Assembly (NCBI GenBank): GCA_022578965.1
Contig: MU400627.1
Span: 61,807-125,806, forward strand
Reading direction: 5' to 3'
Length of the DNA: 64,000 bases
DNA from: Xylaria sp. FL1777
Lineage: Eukaryota; Ascomycota; Sordariomycetes; Xylariales; Xylariaceae
The notes beneath the pieces were generated by a model. That model searched no databases. It was given only the letters and a program-made list of their open reading frames with translations, and had not been told where the DNA came from. Below, in pieces: positions 54,288 through 64,000 of this stretch (its first letter is position 1; each line of letters opens with the position of its first letter). A program made the position numbers and the translations under genes.

Positions 54288-56158
54288 TCACCCAGCTGAA
54301 GCTCCTGGTTGCGGACTTGACGGGCCAGCCTGGTCACTGGTCCCACCTGCAGCGCCGACATTTGCGGCCCCCCTTCGGCCCCTACCGCGCCCGCCCCGTT
54401 TAGAGCGATCGGCCTGAGGTTCGGTCTTCTTCTCGAGTGTTGGCTGAGCGGGAGGTGCCGTTGTTGAAGATGTCTTTTTCGTCTCCTTTCGTTCGAGAAC
54501 TTGAACGGTGCCCTGAGCCACCGGGACTGGACTAGCAGCTACAGCTTTGACGAGCGCATCATGGTTACCAAAGTCAACATACGCAAAGCCCTTGCGTTTG
54601 TCGATTTCAACAAAAGTGACAGGACCAAAGACTTCCATGGCTTGTTTAAGTAGGGGTTCTGTGACACCTTGGGATGGGTTTGCATGCTTGACGAAGCCAC
54701 GAGTAGCCCCTGGAGTGACAGAAGATAATGCAGGCCCCTTATTTTGCACTGCGGGTGCGGATTTTCCAGCAGGTGTGGCCTTACCTGCAGCAGCCTTTGG
54801 TCCAGTAGGAGTTGCTGGAGTAGAGCTTGAGGCCGTTGTAGATGTCACGGGCGCCGCCTCGGCAGGAGTTACATTCTCTTTGCGTTTTAGAATCACTGGA
54901 GTGGGCATTGGCGTGGCCTTGCCGGTGGTGAGGGTTTCCGTTCCCTTCCCCTTCCCAATTTCACCCGACGAACTTTGCTTTGCGGTCTTGCCACCCCGAT
55001 TTCGTCGAGAACTTTCGGAGGCCTGAGACTTCGGAGCAGTGGGTGCCAACGGTGGTGCGGCGGACGTAGATTTGATAGGTCCTGTCGGGGGTGTAGGAGT
55101 AGCGGCCTTGCCATTGTTCTCTTTACTATCCTTGCTGGTTTCGGGCTTGCTAGTAGCCTCAGCCTTAGCTGCATCCTTGGCCGCATCCTGACGCGCTCGC
55201 CGATGAGCACTGCCAGGACTGAGTCCAAGATCGCGCTGTAGTATTTTAGCAGCAGCCGCAATGTTCGCGCGGCGACTCTTGGGAACTGCCTGCTCGCTTG
55301 CTTTGCTAGAGGCAGCTTGGTTCGCTGCCGATTTGGCAGCTTCTGCCACCTCCTGAGCGACCGCCTTCTTCGTGAGTAGTTTTACTGGCTCCTTGGTCTT
55401 CTCTTTATCCTTGTCTTTCTCAGAGGACTTCTCGGCCTTGTCGCTCTTGGGTTCCTTGCCCTTCTTCTTGGTGTCTTCCTTGCTCTTGTTCTGGGATTCG
55501 TGTCGAGCATGCTTAGCGCTCTTAGCCAAGGCAGCTTCTTTTGCCTTATTTGCCTTTTTCTCCTTCAGATACTCGACCAATGGCGTTGTCGTAACCTTTA
55601 AATCTGTTTTGGCGGCATCCTCGACAACTTGTTCCGGATCGGCCTCTTTAGTCGGTGTTGGTGCAGTGAGACTCTCGAGGAACTTCATGAACTCTGGCTC
55701 GGAATCGATGGTGCCTTGTCGTGGGTCGGTTCGTTTCTTCCCCGTTGGGATCTTCTGGAGAGGAGCTATCTCCAAGTAGGGTGGTCCGACGAGAGCCGAG
55801 TCATTAGCTGTGTGTTTCGCGTCTTCCCACTTCGACTGTTGAACTTTGTCGGACAGAATGGGGACGTCGCTGGGATTTGGGAGATGAAGATAGCATCGGG
55901 CAGGGCGAGACAGGTCCGAGGGGCTAGGGTTCGAGAGGCCGTGTTAGTGATAGTAACATCGGGGTGGTGTTGGCTGCGCCATGGATTGAGCAACACTAAC
56001 TCATTAGAGATCTCGCCGTCATCGTATCGCGCCCAGTCGACCTTCCCTTTGCCGACCTTCCACTCTTCTCCAAGGATAGCCCAGCACTCGTCCGCCGTCA
56101 TGCCCGGAGGCAGACGGCGAATTACAACCTTCTTGCCTTCTGCTTGGGCCTTGGCCAT
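54288..56158 (-). CDS. UPF3: UPF3, nonsense-mediated mRNA decay factor, 597 aa, 2 exons
   Basis: Smg-4/UPF3-family protein of the nonsense-mediated decay pathway, bridging UPF2 to mRNA-bound complexes. Exons on the minus strand are 56158-56001 and 55923-54288; the 77-nt intron joins YDDGEISN to DPSDLSRPARCYLHLPNP, restoring the UPF3 domain. Key blocks are KKVVIRRLPPGMTADECWAI, GPPYLEIAPLQKIPTGKKR, and TDPRQGTIDSEPEFMKFLES. A long Lys/Ala/Glu-rich, low-complexity part follows, with a helical RRANIAAAAKILQRDLGLSP motif. Near residues 470-540 an RRM-like fold appears: RGFVKHANPSQGVTEPLLKQ, VTFVEIDKRKGFAYVDFGNH. The end is RGG-rich (RGGRGRGRRG). It is divergent from PPG1 with 598 bp between starts. 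Confidence 0.92.
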
Positions 56159-56756
56159 GTCTGAATTCAAGTAAAAGTGACTCTTTAGAGACGTAGACGG
56201 TAGCGTTGTCGATGGTCAAAACTGGACAAAAAGCGCATGGTTTCTTTATATCGGAAGATATAAGCTAAAAGAGAGACAGTCTCCCAAGTTAAGACCTTTG
56301 GGCCCAAATATTGTGAGCAATTAGACTGGAGTTTGGCAGAGAAGCAGCGATCAGACACAGCACCCTCAAAGGTTATCGCATCAGTACCCTACCCCACCAT
56401 GACAGTACCTACCTCCTACTAAGTACTTTACATAGCTGGATGTATGGAGGTTCTTACTTACCTTACTAGGTTAGACGGTAGGCAGGCTTTCTCATGGCAC
56501 ATCCATTGTATACTATGTAGCATTCTCTTTACACGCTGTATTAGTCACCATTGAGATTCCTATATCGAGTTTATTATACTAGCACGCAATCAGCATGCCG
56601 ATAGCCACCCCCCCCAGCTCTAGCCAACCCACCTGGGCATTGTCCACCACCATCAAGACCGCGTTAAGATTGCTGCTGCTCATATCAATCAACTCTTCTT
56701 ATTATACCCCCTTTTTTGTTTCTTTTTCCAACAAGCGCAGCCGACTTGTCGAAATA
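56159..56756. other. Divergent promoter UPF3-PPG1
   Basis: 598-bp shared upstream region. An in-frame ATG at 56595 upstream of PPG1 would add 54 residues that look like leader sequence. Confidence 0.5.
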
Positions 56757-58145
56757 ATGGGGCCTGGTCGTGTTGCAGTACCCAAGCCGGGACCAGCCAA
56801 ATTGACGCCAGGTGCAGGGTTGGACGAGTGGCTCGAGGAGGCTAAACAATGTCATTATCTACCCGAGCCGGTCATGAAGGAGCTCTGTGAGATCGTTAAG
56901 GAAGTTCTGATGGAAGGTGGGCCATGTTCCCTCCACAGAAGAGAATACGGCGGTAGTGCTGACATGTGCTTGGCCATAGAATCAAATATCCAGCCGGTAG
57001 TGACCCCAGTGACCATTTGCGGCGACATTCACGGTCAATTCTACGACCTACTCGAGTTATTCCGAGTCAGCGGAGGGATGCCTGGCCAGCCCGCAACCGA
57101 GGCGCCTGCGACGGCTACCACTGTAATTACCTCAGACGACATCGAGCCTCCGGAAATAACGAACCCCAAGCTGAAGAAGAAGATAAAGCAGACGAAAAAG
57201 CCCGAGGGTAGTGATAGCACGTTAGATAGTTCTGGTGCGCCGGAAGATGACGATGACGATGCTACCGAGATCGCAAACTCTTCCAGTCCAGTATCGGGCG
57301 ACACTGCAGTCGCAGCAAACGCAGACACTCGTTTCGTCTTCCTTGGCGACTTCGTAGACCGGGGATACTTCAGTCTTGAGACATTCACACTGCTCATGTG
57401 TTTAAAAGCCAAGTCAGACTCGCATTTCTCTCTATTTGACGAGTCCTTTGCGCTAACACCAGGGCAGATACCCTGACCGAATTATCCTTGTCCGTGGCAA
57501 CCACGAGTCTAGACAGATTACACAAGTGTATGGGTTTTATGAAGAGTGCCAGCAGAAGTACGGCAATGCGTCAGTGTGGAAGGCATGCTGTCAGGTTTTT
57601 GATTTCCTGGTACTCGCTGCTATCGTCGATGGTGAGATTCTCTGCGTCCACGGTGGTCTCAGCCCCGAAATTCGCACCATCGATCAAATTCGGGTTGTCG
57701 CTCGTGCACAGGAGATTCCTCACGAGGGCGCCTTCTGCGATCTTGTCTGGAGTGACCCCGAGGATGTAGAGACCTGGGCCATTAGCCCCCGAGGCGCCGG
57801 ATGGCTATTTGGCGATAAAGTTGCAACTGAATTCAATCACGTCAATGGGCTCAAGCTTATTGCCCGTGCGCATCAGTTAGTCAATGAGGGATACAAGGTA
57901 CGTTTCCTATCCGTGGATGTTGTAAACTTGCTCGAGCGCTGACACATTGGTAGTACCACTTCCCCCAAAACTCGGTTGTGACAGTTTGGTCAGCGCCGAA
58001 CTATTGTTATCGCTGTGGTAACGTTGCTTCGATTATGACGGTAGACAAGAACCTGGACCCTAAATTTTGTATCTTTTCCGCCGTCCCAGACGATATGCGT
58101 CACGTGCCTGCGGGACGGCGTGGCCCATCAGACTATTTCCTTTAA
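56757..58145 (+). CDS. PPG1: Ser/Thr protein phosphatase PPG1 (PP2A-like), 404 aa, 4 exons
   Basis: Catalytic subunit of a PP2A-related phosphatase. In yeast Ppg1 works with the Far/STRIPAK-type complex. Exons are 56757-56916, 56980-57412, 57468-57897 and 57954-58145. The first intron (63 nt, no in-frame stop) is easily missed; removing it restores VLMEESNIQPV. Catalytic motifs are [74 protein letters not shown] and [13 protein letters not shown]. The end ...RRGPSDYFL is PP2A-like. An insertion of about 80 residues, with a Lys-rich patch ([14 protein letters not shown]) and an acidic run (DDDDDATE), separates the first two metal-binding motifs; it is open and coding-like. Confidence 0.93.
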
Positions 58146-58980
58146 CGCATTGTACTTATGATTCCGTCATGAGCTGGATGATACCATTAAGGCGTTTGGA
58201 TGGCAGTGATATACGATGACGCACAGGGCGATGCCTGCAACGATGCATATAGAAGGACCAACCGGACTTGCGTCTAGGACGAAACACTGAGACATTTTAT
58301 CTTCAACGAATTTTCAAGGCCTAGGGCGGCCTATTTGTATATTAAGTAGACAGAGCAGTCTTCAAGTCGGCACTGCATACCCTTCCTATACGACTTGTAT
58401 TAATTCGTGTCGTGGTCTGGCATTCAACGCTATCACGGGAAGAGAATGAAGCTGATGATGATGATGGGTTCATGAAATACCGGGAATTTGGGGAACAGCA
58501 AATCATCTTGCAAACTTAAAGATACTATTTCTATGTAGGTACATACAACATCTATCTATACTATACTATAGCTCTTGAGAGTCTAAAAATACAGCACCCT
58601 GATGTGTAACGATGAACGGGGGTACTGATCTGGTCCCACAGTGGAGGGGAGCTACCTGATCTTGATCTACCTAGGTAGGTACATACGTAGGCCACTGAGA
58701 TCTCCAAATCGACCCCACCATCCATTTCATGAGACGGAAGCACACAGCAACAAACGCGCCACTTGCATCGACAAACCAGTTTCGTCCAAGGACCATCTTT
58801 GACTGTCTCCGACCATTTTCTCGTACATAAATCACCACCTGTTTACTATCCACGTGTTTTTACCAGAACATTCCCCTCAAGGTTCTGGCATCACTTACAC
58901 AATCACGCGACTGAAGTGACGAGGGGCTCTCTAGCGTCCCAAGGAAAGCAAACGGCGAGAAGGAGATTATCAAAAAGACC
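58146..58980. other. Intergenic region
   Basis: 3' region of PPG1 and promoter of DAD1. No gene supported. Confidence 0.5.
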
Positions 58981-59630
58981 ATGGCGACACATTCTCGCTC
59001 CACGTCCGTTATTGGCGGGAGCATGGGCGTCGGCGGCGGCGGCGCAACGCAGGAGAAGACGCACTTCGAGCGGCAGCGGGAGGCGTTGATTGGGGAGATA
59101 GCTATGGTGCGTGACCTCATCCTCCGTGCCCCTCCTATGCGTGCTTCACTCCAGCTATCTATCTTCTGGGCCTCAGCCACCCCCCTTTTTTGTTCTCCTG
59201 GGGACTACATAATCAAGAAAGGAAGTACGGAAGACAGAGAGTTCGAGGAGGGTGTCAATGAAGTCAATATATTTATATATAAATATCAATACCCCACTAA
59301 CGCCGTTCCGCGCCCAGAGCTTCGAACACGTCCTCGCCAACATCAACAAGCTGAACCGGTCGTTAGAGGCCGTTGTAGCGGTATGCTTATTCCCACCTCA
59401 CCCACCTCCATCCTACAGTCTCTTAGAAATAAGATTTATAATCTAAAAATCGCTGATCATGTGTACATATACAGGTGGGCAATGAGTTCTCGTCTGTCGA
59501 GGCACTCTGGTCACAGTTCGAGAACGTCATGGCCAAGGACGAGGAGACCAAGGCCGCAGAGGGCGATGAGCAGGAACAGCAGGGTGTTGGGGAACGGTCG
59601 ACGACGCCTAAGGGTGAACCACCGTCATAA
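58981..59630 (+). CDS. DAD1: DASH/Dam1 complex subunit DAD1, 114 aa, 3 exons
   Basis: Small subunit of the fungal DASH complex, which forms rings or patches coupling kinetochores to spindle microtubules. Exons are 58981-59106, 59318-59380 and 59475-59630, all phase 0. Conserved blocks are [14 protein letters not shown] at the end of exon 1, [21 protein letters not shown] as exon 2, and [20 protein letters not shown] at the start of exon 3. The N-terminal Gly/Ser-rich stretch and the acidic, Gln-rich C-terminus ([17 protein letters not shown]) are variable in the family. The first intron is long for this genome (211 nt). The start lies in a good context (gaccATGgcg). Intact. Confidence 0.94.
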
Positions 59631-60393
59631 CTCATTGGGAGATGGGTGGGAGAGCTGGGGCTAGGCCACTAGTTCTCCTCTTATTCCCTTGAATTTTATC
59701 ACGGGACGGCGTTAAGGTATACCACGAAGGCTTAAGGACAACAAATCACAGCTAGATGAGTTCAGTCGAGCGATAACGAGTAATTTCAGTTTATTTGCTA
59801 TCCCAGACCATGCTTTATGCGTGCAAAAACAAAACCATACAACAAAAGGGAAGATCCGCGGCCCGCCCGCCCCAAATCCTGCGGGACTAATTCATACAGT
59901 TTCGCCGTGTCCAGTCTGCAGTTTCTCGTCCATGAAAAGAGACAGACTAGGTATAAATGATATATACCCTACCGCCCCAGTCGTATTGACAACAATGCTG
60001 CAAGCCATATGGACAACACATAAGACACCTTTTTGCCTCCTCCTTCCCCCCCAAATCCATCCGACCGCGTTCCCTATCTTACTCCTTCCGTCGATTATGA
60101 CTCCCTTGCGGAAGGAAGTCTCATGCAAAGACGCCAGTTGTCGAAAATGTGGAATGCAAACTTCCAAGCTCCGGTCAGTAGACGCACAGGTACGCCGATA
60201 CCTATTCGCCTATGCCAGAGGTCGTAATAAAATATCATAGCGAAGAACAATAAAAAAAAATTAAAGAAAGAAAGGTCATTGCAGTGTCGTCCATCATTAC
60301 TGAACTTCTGAGTTGTAACGTCTTTGTCTTGTGTGCCCTTCCATTTTGCAGGCCCGGCCCGTCGCTCGCAGGAACTTGCTATGTCTCGCCCTC
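59631..60393. other. Convergent intergenic region DAD1-RHO4
   Basis: Lies tail to tail between DAD1 and RHO4; likely 3' UTRs. Short frames here are unsupported. Confidence 0.5.
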
Positions 60394-61370
60394 TTACAGG
60401 AAGTTGCAGTTCCGCTTCTTCTTCTTAAAAGCGCGTACGCCGGGTATGCCGTTGTTATCTTTTTCTTTGCGACCAAGACTAGAGAGCGATGACTTTGGCG
60501 CTGCGGCCATGGCAGCCTCGAGGTTCTTCCGATCGTTCATAACCACGGTGTGAATAGCGTTTTCGAAAATCTCATCGACGCCGACCATCTCTTTGCTACT
60601 GCACTCCATATACTGCGCGCCCATTTTCTTAGCGACGGCCATACCCTGCTCACTGGTAACAGGTGTGAGGCCTTGGGTCTTGAGCATCTCGATGCATGTC
60701 TTCTTGTGCCGTAAATCGGATTTGAGGCCGATGAGGATGAGGGGGGTGTAAGGACAGAAATGGAGGACCTCGGGATACCACTTATCATCATCTGTTAGCG
60801 CTGTTGCTAGGTAACGGTAGCGGAAGGGAGACAACAAACCTTATCTAGGACATTGTCCAGCGAATTCGGGCAGTCGATGGCGAAGCAGACGAAGATCAAG
60901 TCTGTTTCTGGGTATGATAATGGTCGCAATCTGTCGTATTCTTCTTGTCCGGCGGTATCCCACAGCGCGAGCTCCACAGTCTTACCGCTTTGTTGGTGTG
61001 TCGGATAAGTGATGTAGTTCTCGAAGACCGTCGGTACGTATTTCTAAGGGTCGCAGTTAGCAGAGAAAGACGAGAGGGCTTCACAAGACTAGCCTACCTC
61101 TGGAAAGTAGCCTTGACTGTAGCTTATGAGGAGACACGTCTTGCCGCAACCGCCATCGCCAACAACAACAATCTTCTTGGAGTAGGCAGGGGCGTCGGTC
61201 ATATGCGTGGCTGACGAGTCTCTCCCTGTTGTCGATACGCTCATGACGGTGCTGACTGTGCCCTCGCTGGCCCGCGTGTTACGCCCTTGCTTGCGATCTG
61301 TTGGCTTGCGCTGCAGGCCGTTGTCATATTTAGCCGCCTCGTAATAGGTTTGAGGCTGTGAGTACGCCAT
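60394..61370 (-). CDS. RHO4: Rho-type GTPase, RHO4-like, 287 aa, 3 exons
   Basis: Small GTPase of the Rho family. Rho4 in fungi regulates septation, actin and wall synthesis at the plasma membrane. Exons on the minus strand are 61370-61098, 61043-60840 and 60780-60394. An unusual N-terminal extension of about 64 residues precedes the G domain, which is typical of Rho4. G motifs are GDGGCGKT at 71-78, the effector region [28 protein letters not shown], and LIGLKSDLR (in the position of the TKxD motif, Lys-Ser-Asp here) with ECSSKE as the last. The end is [10 protein letters not shown]: a polybasic stretch with a CAAX box (Cys284), whose terminal Leu predicts geranylgeranylation. The second acceptor was placed at gatgataag to join DNVLDK to WYPEVLHFC. 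Confidence 0.93.
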
Positions 61371-62258
61371 AGCGGGCGCAGTTGGGAATGTAATGGATGT
61401 AATGTTTGTTTGCTAGATGAACTGCAGCTGTATGGAAATTGATAGACTGTGATTGGGTTGTAGCAATCGCGTTGGAATGAAGGTGAGACGTTTCTTGATG
61501 GAAAATGCAGAACCAGGTGAGAAGGTGGAAATGCGTGGGAAGAAAAACATAGAGTGCTCCGAGCGAACGTGTCTGTCTGGCCCTGCACTTAATTGGTCCA
61601 GGGCGTGGTCGGCTGGGTTGGGCTACTGGTCCGGAATCATGCATTTCGTCACAGGTCAATAGAGTCGGCAGGGCAACCACGCCAGTTTAGCTTATAGTGG
61701 CCAGATACCCGCTGTTTCAGCGGCCTTATCGATACTCGGACTCCACCCCCAAGCGGGAATTGGTGGAATCCGGTACCCGACAGGGCTTAGCGTAGGTTTA
61801 TTTCGGGACAGGGCCAGCCCGGACATCCAAACTCTAACATTCTTGCAGTGATACCTATACCTGGGTACTGGATATTATGGATATCTAGTACTGTATCTAC
61901 CTACTTAGTTTTGCCAATATTCCAAGACGGTCAAGTCATCCTCCATAAGTACCTACCCAGGTACCAGGAACATGACATCCATTACCGATATTCTCCGATT
62001 TAATCTATCTCTACGGATACCTAACCTACACTACCTACGTCTAATATTTGTGGTCCGTGCACATAAGGAAACTGCCTACCATGTAAGTACCTAGGTACCT
62101 CCCTGGTCCCCAGCGCATATGGCCAACTAAGTTCGGCCCACTCTCTCACACCAAATTTTCTTTCACCTTCAACACAACTTGTCCACTCACCATCCTCCCG
62201 ACACGTACCGGCTTCTCACTCGTGTGTAGATAGTTGTCACTGTTGCATCAGCTCTAAG
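61371..62258. other. Divergent promoter RHO4-elongin C
   Basis: 888-bp shared upstream region with many ggtacct-like motifs between 61850 and 62110. No gene. Confidence 0.5.
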
Positions 62259-62901
62259 ATGACGTCTGATACCCCTGCACCAAGCAAGTATGTGACTCTC
62301 GTCTCCGGCGATGACTTCGAGTTCGTCGTGCTCCGCGAAGCCGTCTTGGTAAGCTCGGTTATTAAGAGCATGTTGGATCTTAAGAGTGAGTCGCTTCTAA
62401 ACTCTTTTGAATGACCGTCGTCATCTTTTCGGGCACGGAGATCCCAGTCTGACCGCTTGTTTCAACTTAGGCCAGTTTACTGAAGCTCGTACAAATCGCT
62501 GCTACTTCGAGGAGATCAAGTAAGCCCCCTTATCATCGCTCCGTCCAACTGTCAAGCTCTCTCCTAAGACAGCAAATGCACAACGCCTGAATGATGATCA
62601 CACATTTATTTCGCTGTGTTCTTACTGATAGACCGACCTTGTGTTTGGTCCACATGACAGCCAACTACACTTGATCTGATATTTCCCGTCTTGCATTCTC
62701 TTTTTTTTGACCGCCCTCTTCGATCCGACAAGGCTGACCAATTCCCTCTTCAGTGGCATCGTTCTTGAAAAAGTAGTTGAGTACTGCCAGTATTGGTACA
62801 AGTACAAGCAGAGTGTGAACGTCCCTGACATGGATATTCCTGTTGACCTTTGCCTCGAACTGCTTCGGGCCGCAGACTATCTTGGATTAGGTAAGTTGTA
62901 A
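62259..62901 (+). CDS. ELC1: Elongin C (SKP1/BTB-like fold), 107 aa, 3 exons
   Basis: Elongin C is the adaptor subunit of cullin-type ubiquitin ligases; in fungi it acts in turnover of stalled RNA polymerase II. Exons are 62259-62385, 62471-62519 and 62754-62901. The joins give SMLDLKSQFTEARTNRCYFE and FEEINGIVLEKVVEYCQYWY. Conserved blocks are KYVTLVSGDDFEFVVLREAV, the linker SVNVPDMDIPVDLCLELLRA, and ADYLGL at the end. The stop used (TAA at 62899-62901) follows LGLGKL. A donor-like GTAAGT at the same place means a further tiny exon cannot be excluded. The third exon follows a 234-nt intron, long for this genome. Confidence 0.88.
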
Positions 62902-63881
62902 GGCACCTTCCTCCGATGTCATCGACGAATATATTCCACCTCACAAGACAAGTTCCAAGAGAAGATGCAAAACTAACTGGCACAATGAAGGAACACCGTG
63001 ATGCTGAGTCATAACATGTAATCTTCTCGGTTTTATGTGCATTGGCGTTCCGATGAATCTAGAGTTGGGTCTTAGCGGCGTTTTCGACACAGAAGGTAAT
63101 GGTCATGGCGATTTTGATACCATAATGCAATTCTGTAACCAGGCAGATGCAAGGGGAAGAAGGTTTCCCCGGACTCGGTTGGTAGCAGCTGACTATGCTA
63201 TCTCAATGTAATTCTACAAAACACTCGGCCTTGTTAACCTGCTATAAGTGAAAAAAAAGAACAACGAGGTAATCTATGACCTTGGCTAGACGGTTCTCAT
63301 TACTCATCCTCCCGCTTTCTTTTCTCCCATCTTAGCATATGCGTTCAACTCCTCGCTCTCCCGTGGGTTGAACGTCTAATACCGATGGAATATTGATAAC
63401 TGCAAATATCCCCCGTCACTCTGCGTGACTTGTGTTCTCCGTGGAGATCATGCTTTTTAGGAGGGGAGACATTCTCGCAACCAAACTTTATTGGGTTCGA
63501 CGAAACCTGGTGTTACCTATGTGCCGTGGATTAGTTCCTAGTAATATAGTACCTACCCTTCCACGTATCTACCAAACCCGTTATGTGCGTGACAGTATTA
63601 TATATGCGAAGCTACCCAGGAAATATTCATATCGTTAGCTTGTTGATCAATACCGGGTACCGTAAAAGGCCTGCAGCAATGACTAACCAACCCTGTTGCA
63701 GCTGGGCATCCGACATCGACTATCCATCTACTGCGTATGCATACCTAAGGTAAACGATCTCGTCAGCAGTTACAAGTAGGTGATTTATGTCTTTGCAGCA
63801 CAGGCCTAGATTCGAAGATTCCTATCCCCTTTTTACCTAACAGGCTCTATAACAACTTTTTTAGCGCTACACACTGCTAAC

Positions 63882-63888
<7 letters not shown>
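62902..63888. other. Downstream region, no gene seen
   Basis: No supported gene. Possible 3' UTR of the elongin C gene at its start. Short frames such as 63432-63638 have no features. Confidence 0.45.

Positions 63889-63913
<25 letters not shown>
63889..63913. repeat. Homopolymer run of 25 G near the contig end
   Basis: Twenty-five consecutive G, followed by T- and A-rich homopolymers and a further G-rich tract at about 63975-63988. Abrupt change from the preceding sequence suggests an assembly or base-calling artefact rather than genomic structure. Confidence 0.8.
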
Positions 63914-64000
63914 ATTTTTTTAAAAAATTTTTAAATTAAAAACGTTAAATGAAGTAACCAAACACCGGAAAATGGGGGGGGTGGGCGGGTTTGCGATAAA

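Noticed and set aside
56595..56756. Longer N-terminus for PPG1 from ATG 56595
   Set aside because: The added residues are Ser/Leu-rich leader-like sequence not typical of the family; the ATG at 56757 gives a normal start.

Overview
The window reads as nuclear DNA of a filamentous ascomycete (Pezizomycotina). Most genes carry short GT-AG introns of about 50-120 nt. Gene families typical of that group are present: HET-domain proteins, a UstYa/DUF3328 protein, a Zn(II)2Cys6 regulator, a bZIP-DUF3425 regulator and an ochratoxinase-like amidohydrolase. Housekeeping genes are also clearly eukaryotic and fungal (ERG19, cytochrome c heme lyase, ZPR1, UPF3, PPG1, DAD1, RHO4, elongin C). Genus and species cannot be told from the sequence. 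No rRNA, convincing tRNA or CRISPR was seen. The last ~110 bases look like a poor-quality contig end.

Layout: 0.7-7.3 kb holds a secreted PhoD-type phosphatase (8 exons), an unknown protein and mevalonate diphosphate decarboxylase. 7.3-25 kb is the accessory part. It is gene-poor and contains a ~550-bp foldback element with 50-bp terminal inverted repeats, two HET-domain genes, then three genes that look like a small secondary-metabolite or peptide locus: a UstYa-type oxidase gene (17.7-18.7 kb, minus), a divergent Zn(II)2Cys6 regulator (20.0-22.0 kb, plus) and a signal-peptide precursor with 12 Lys-Arg sites between repeated aliphatic peptides (23.3-24.2 kb, plus). This trio has the make-up of a fungal RiPP (dikaritin-like) locus. 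The repeated peptides contain no Tyr, Phe or Trp, unlike known Tyr-based dikaritin cores, so it may be a new type or a different kind of Kex2-processed secreted peptide. This is the main finding.

25-51 kb alternates conserved genes (heme lyase, RUS/DUF647 protein, MARVEL-like membrane protein, RRM protein, RNase P/MRP zinc-ribbon subunit, ZPR1) with a metabolic or detoxification-like group: HAD dehalogenase-like protein, amidohydrolase, bZIP-DUF3425 factor, SDR and alpha/beta hydrolase. A small Cys-free secreted protein and several unknown membrane proteins lie among them. 51-54 kb is a further gene-poor stretch. 54-63 kb is dense with conserved genes: UPF3 and PPG1 (divergent), DAD1 and RHO4 (convergent), and elongin C.

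Exon boundaries were worked out by hand from splice signals, reading frame and family conservation. They are internally consistent in length and phase but have not been checked against transcripts. Protein positions are given relative to the start codon chosen here.
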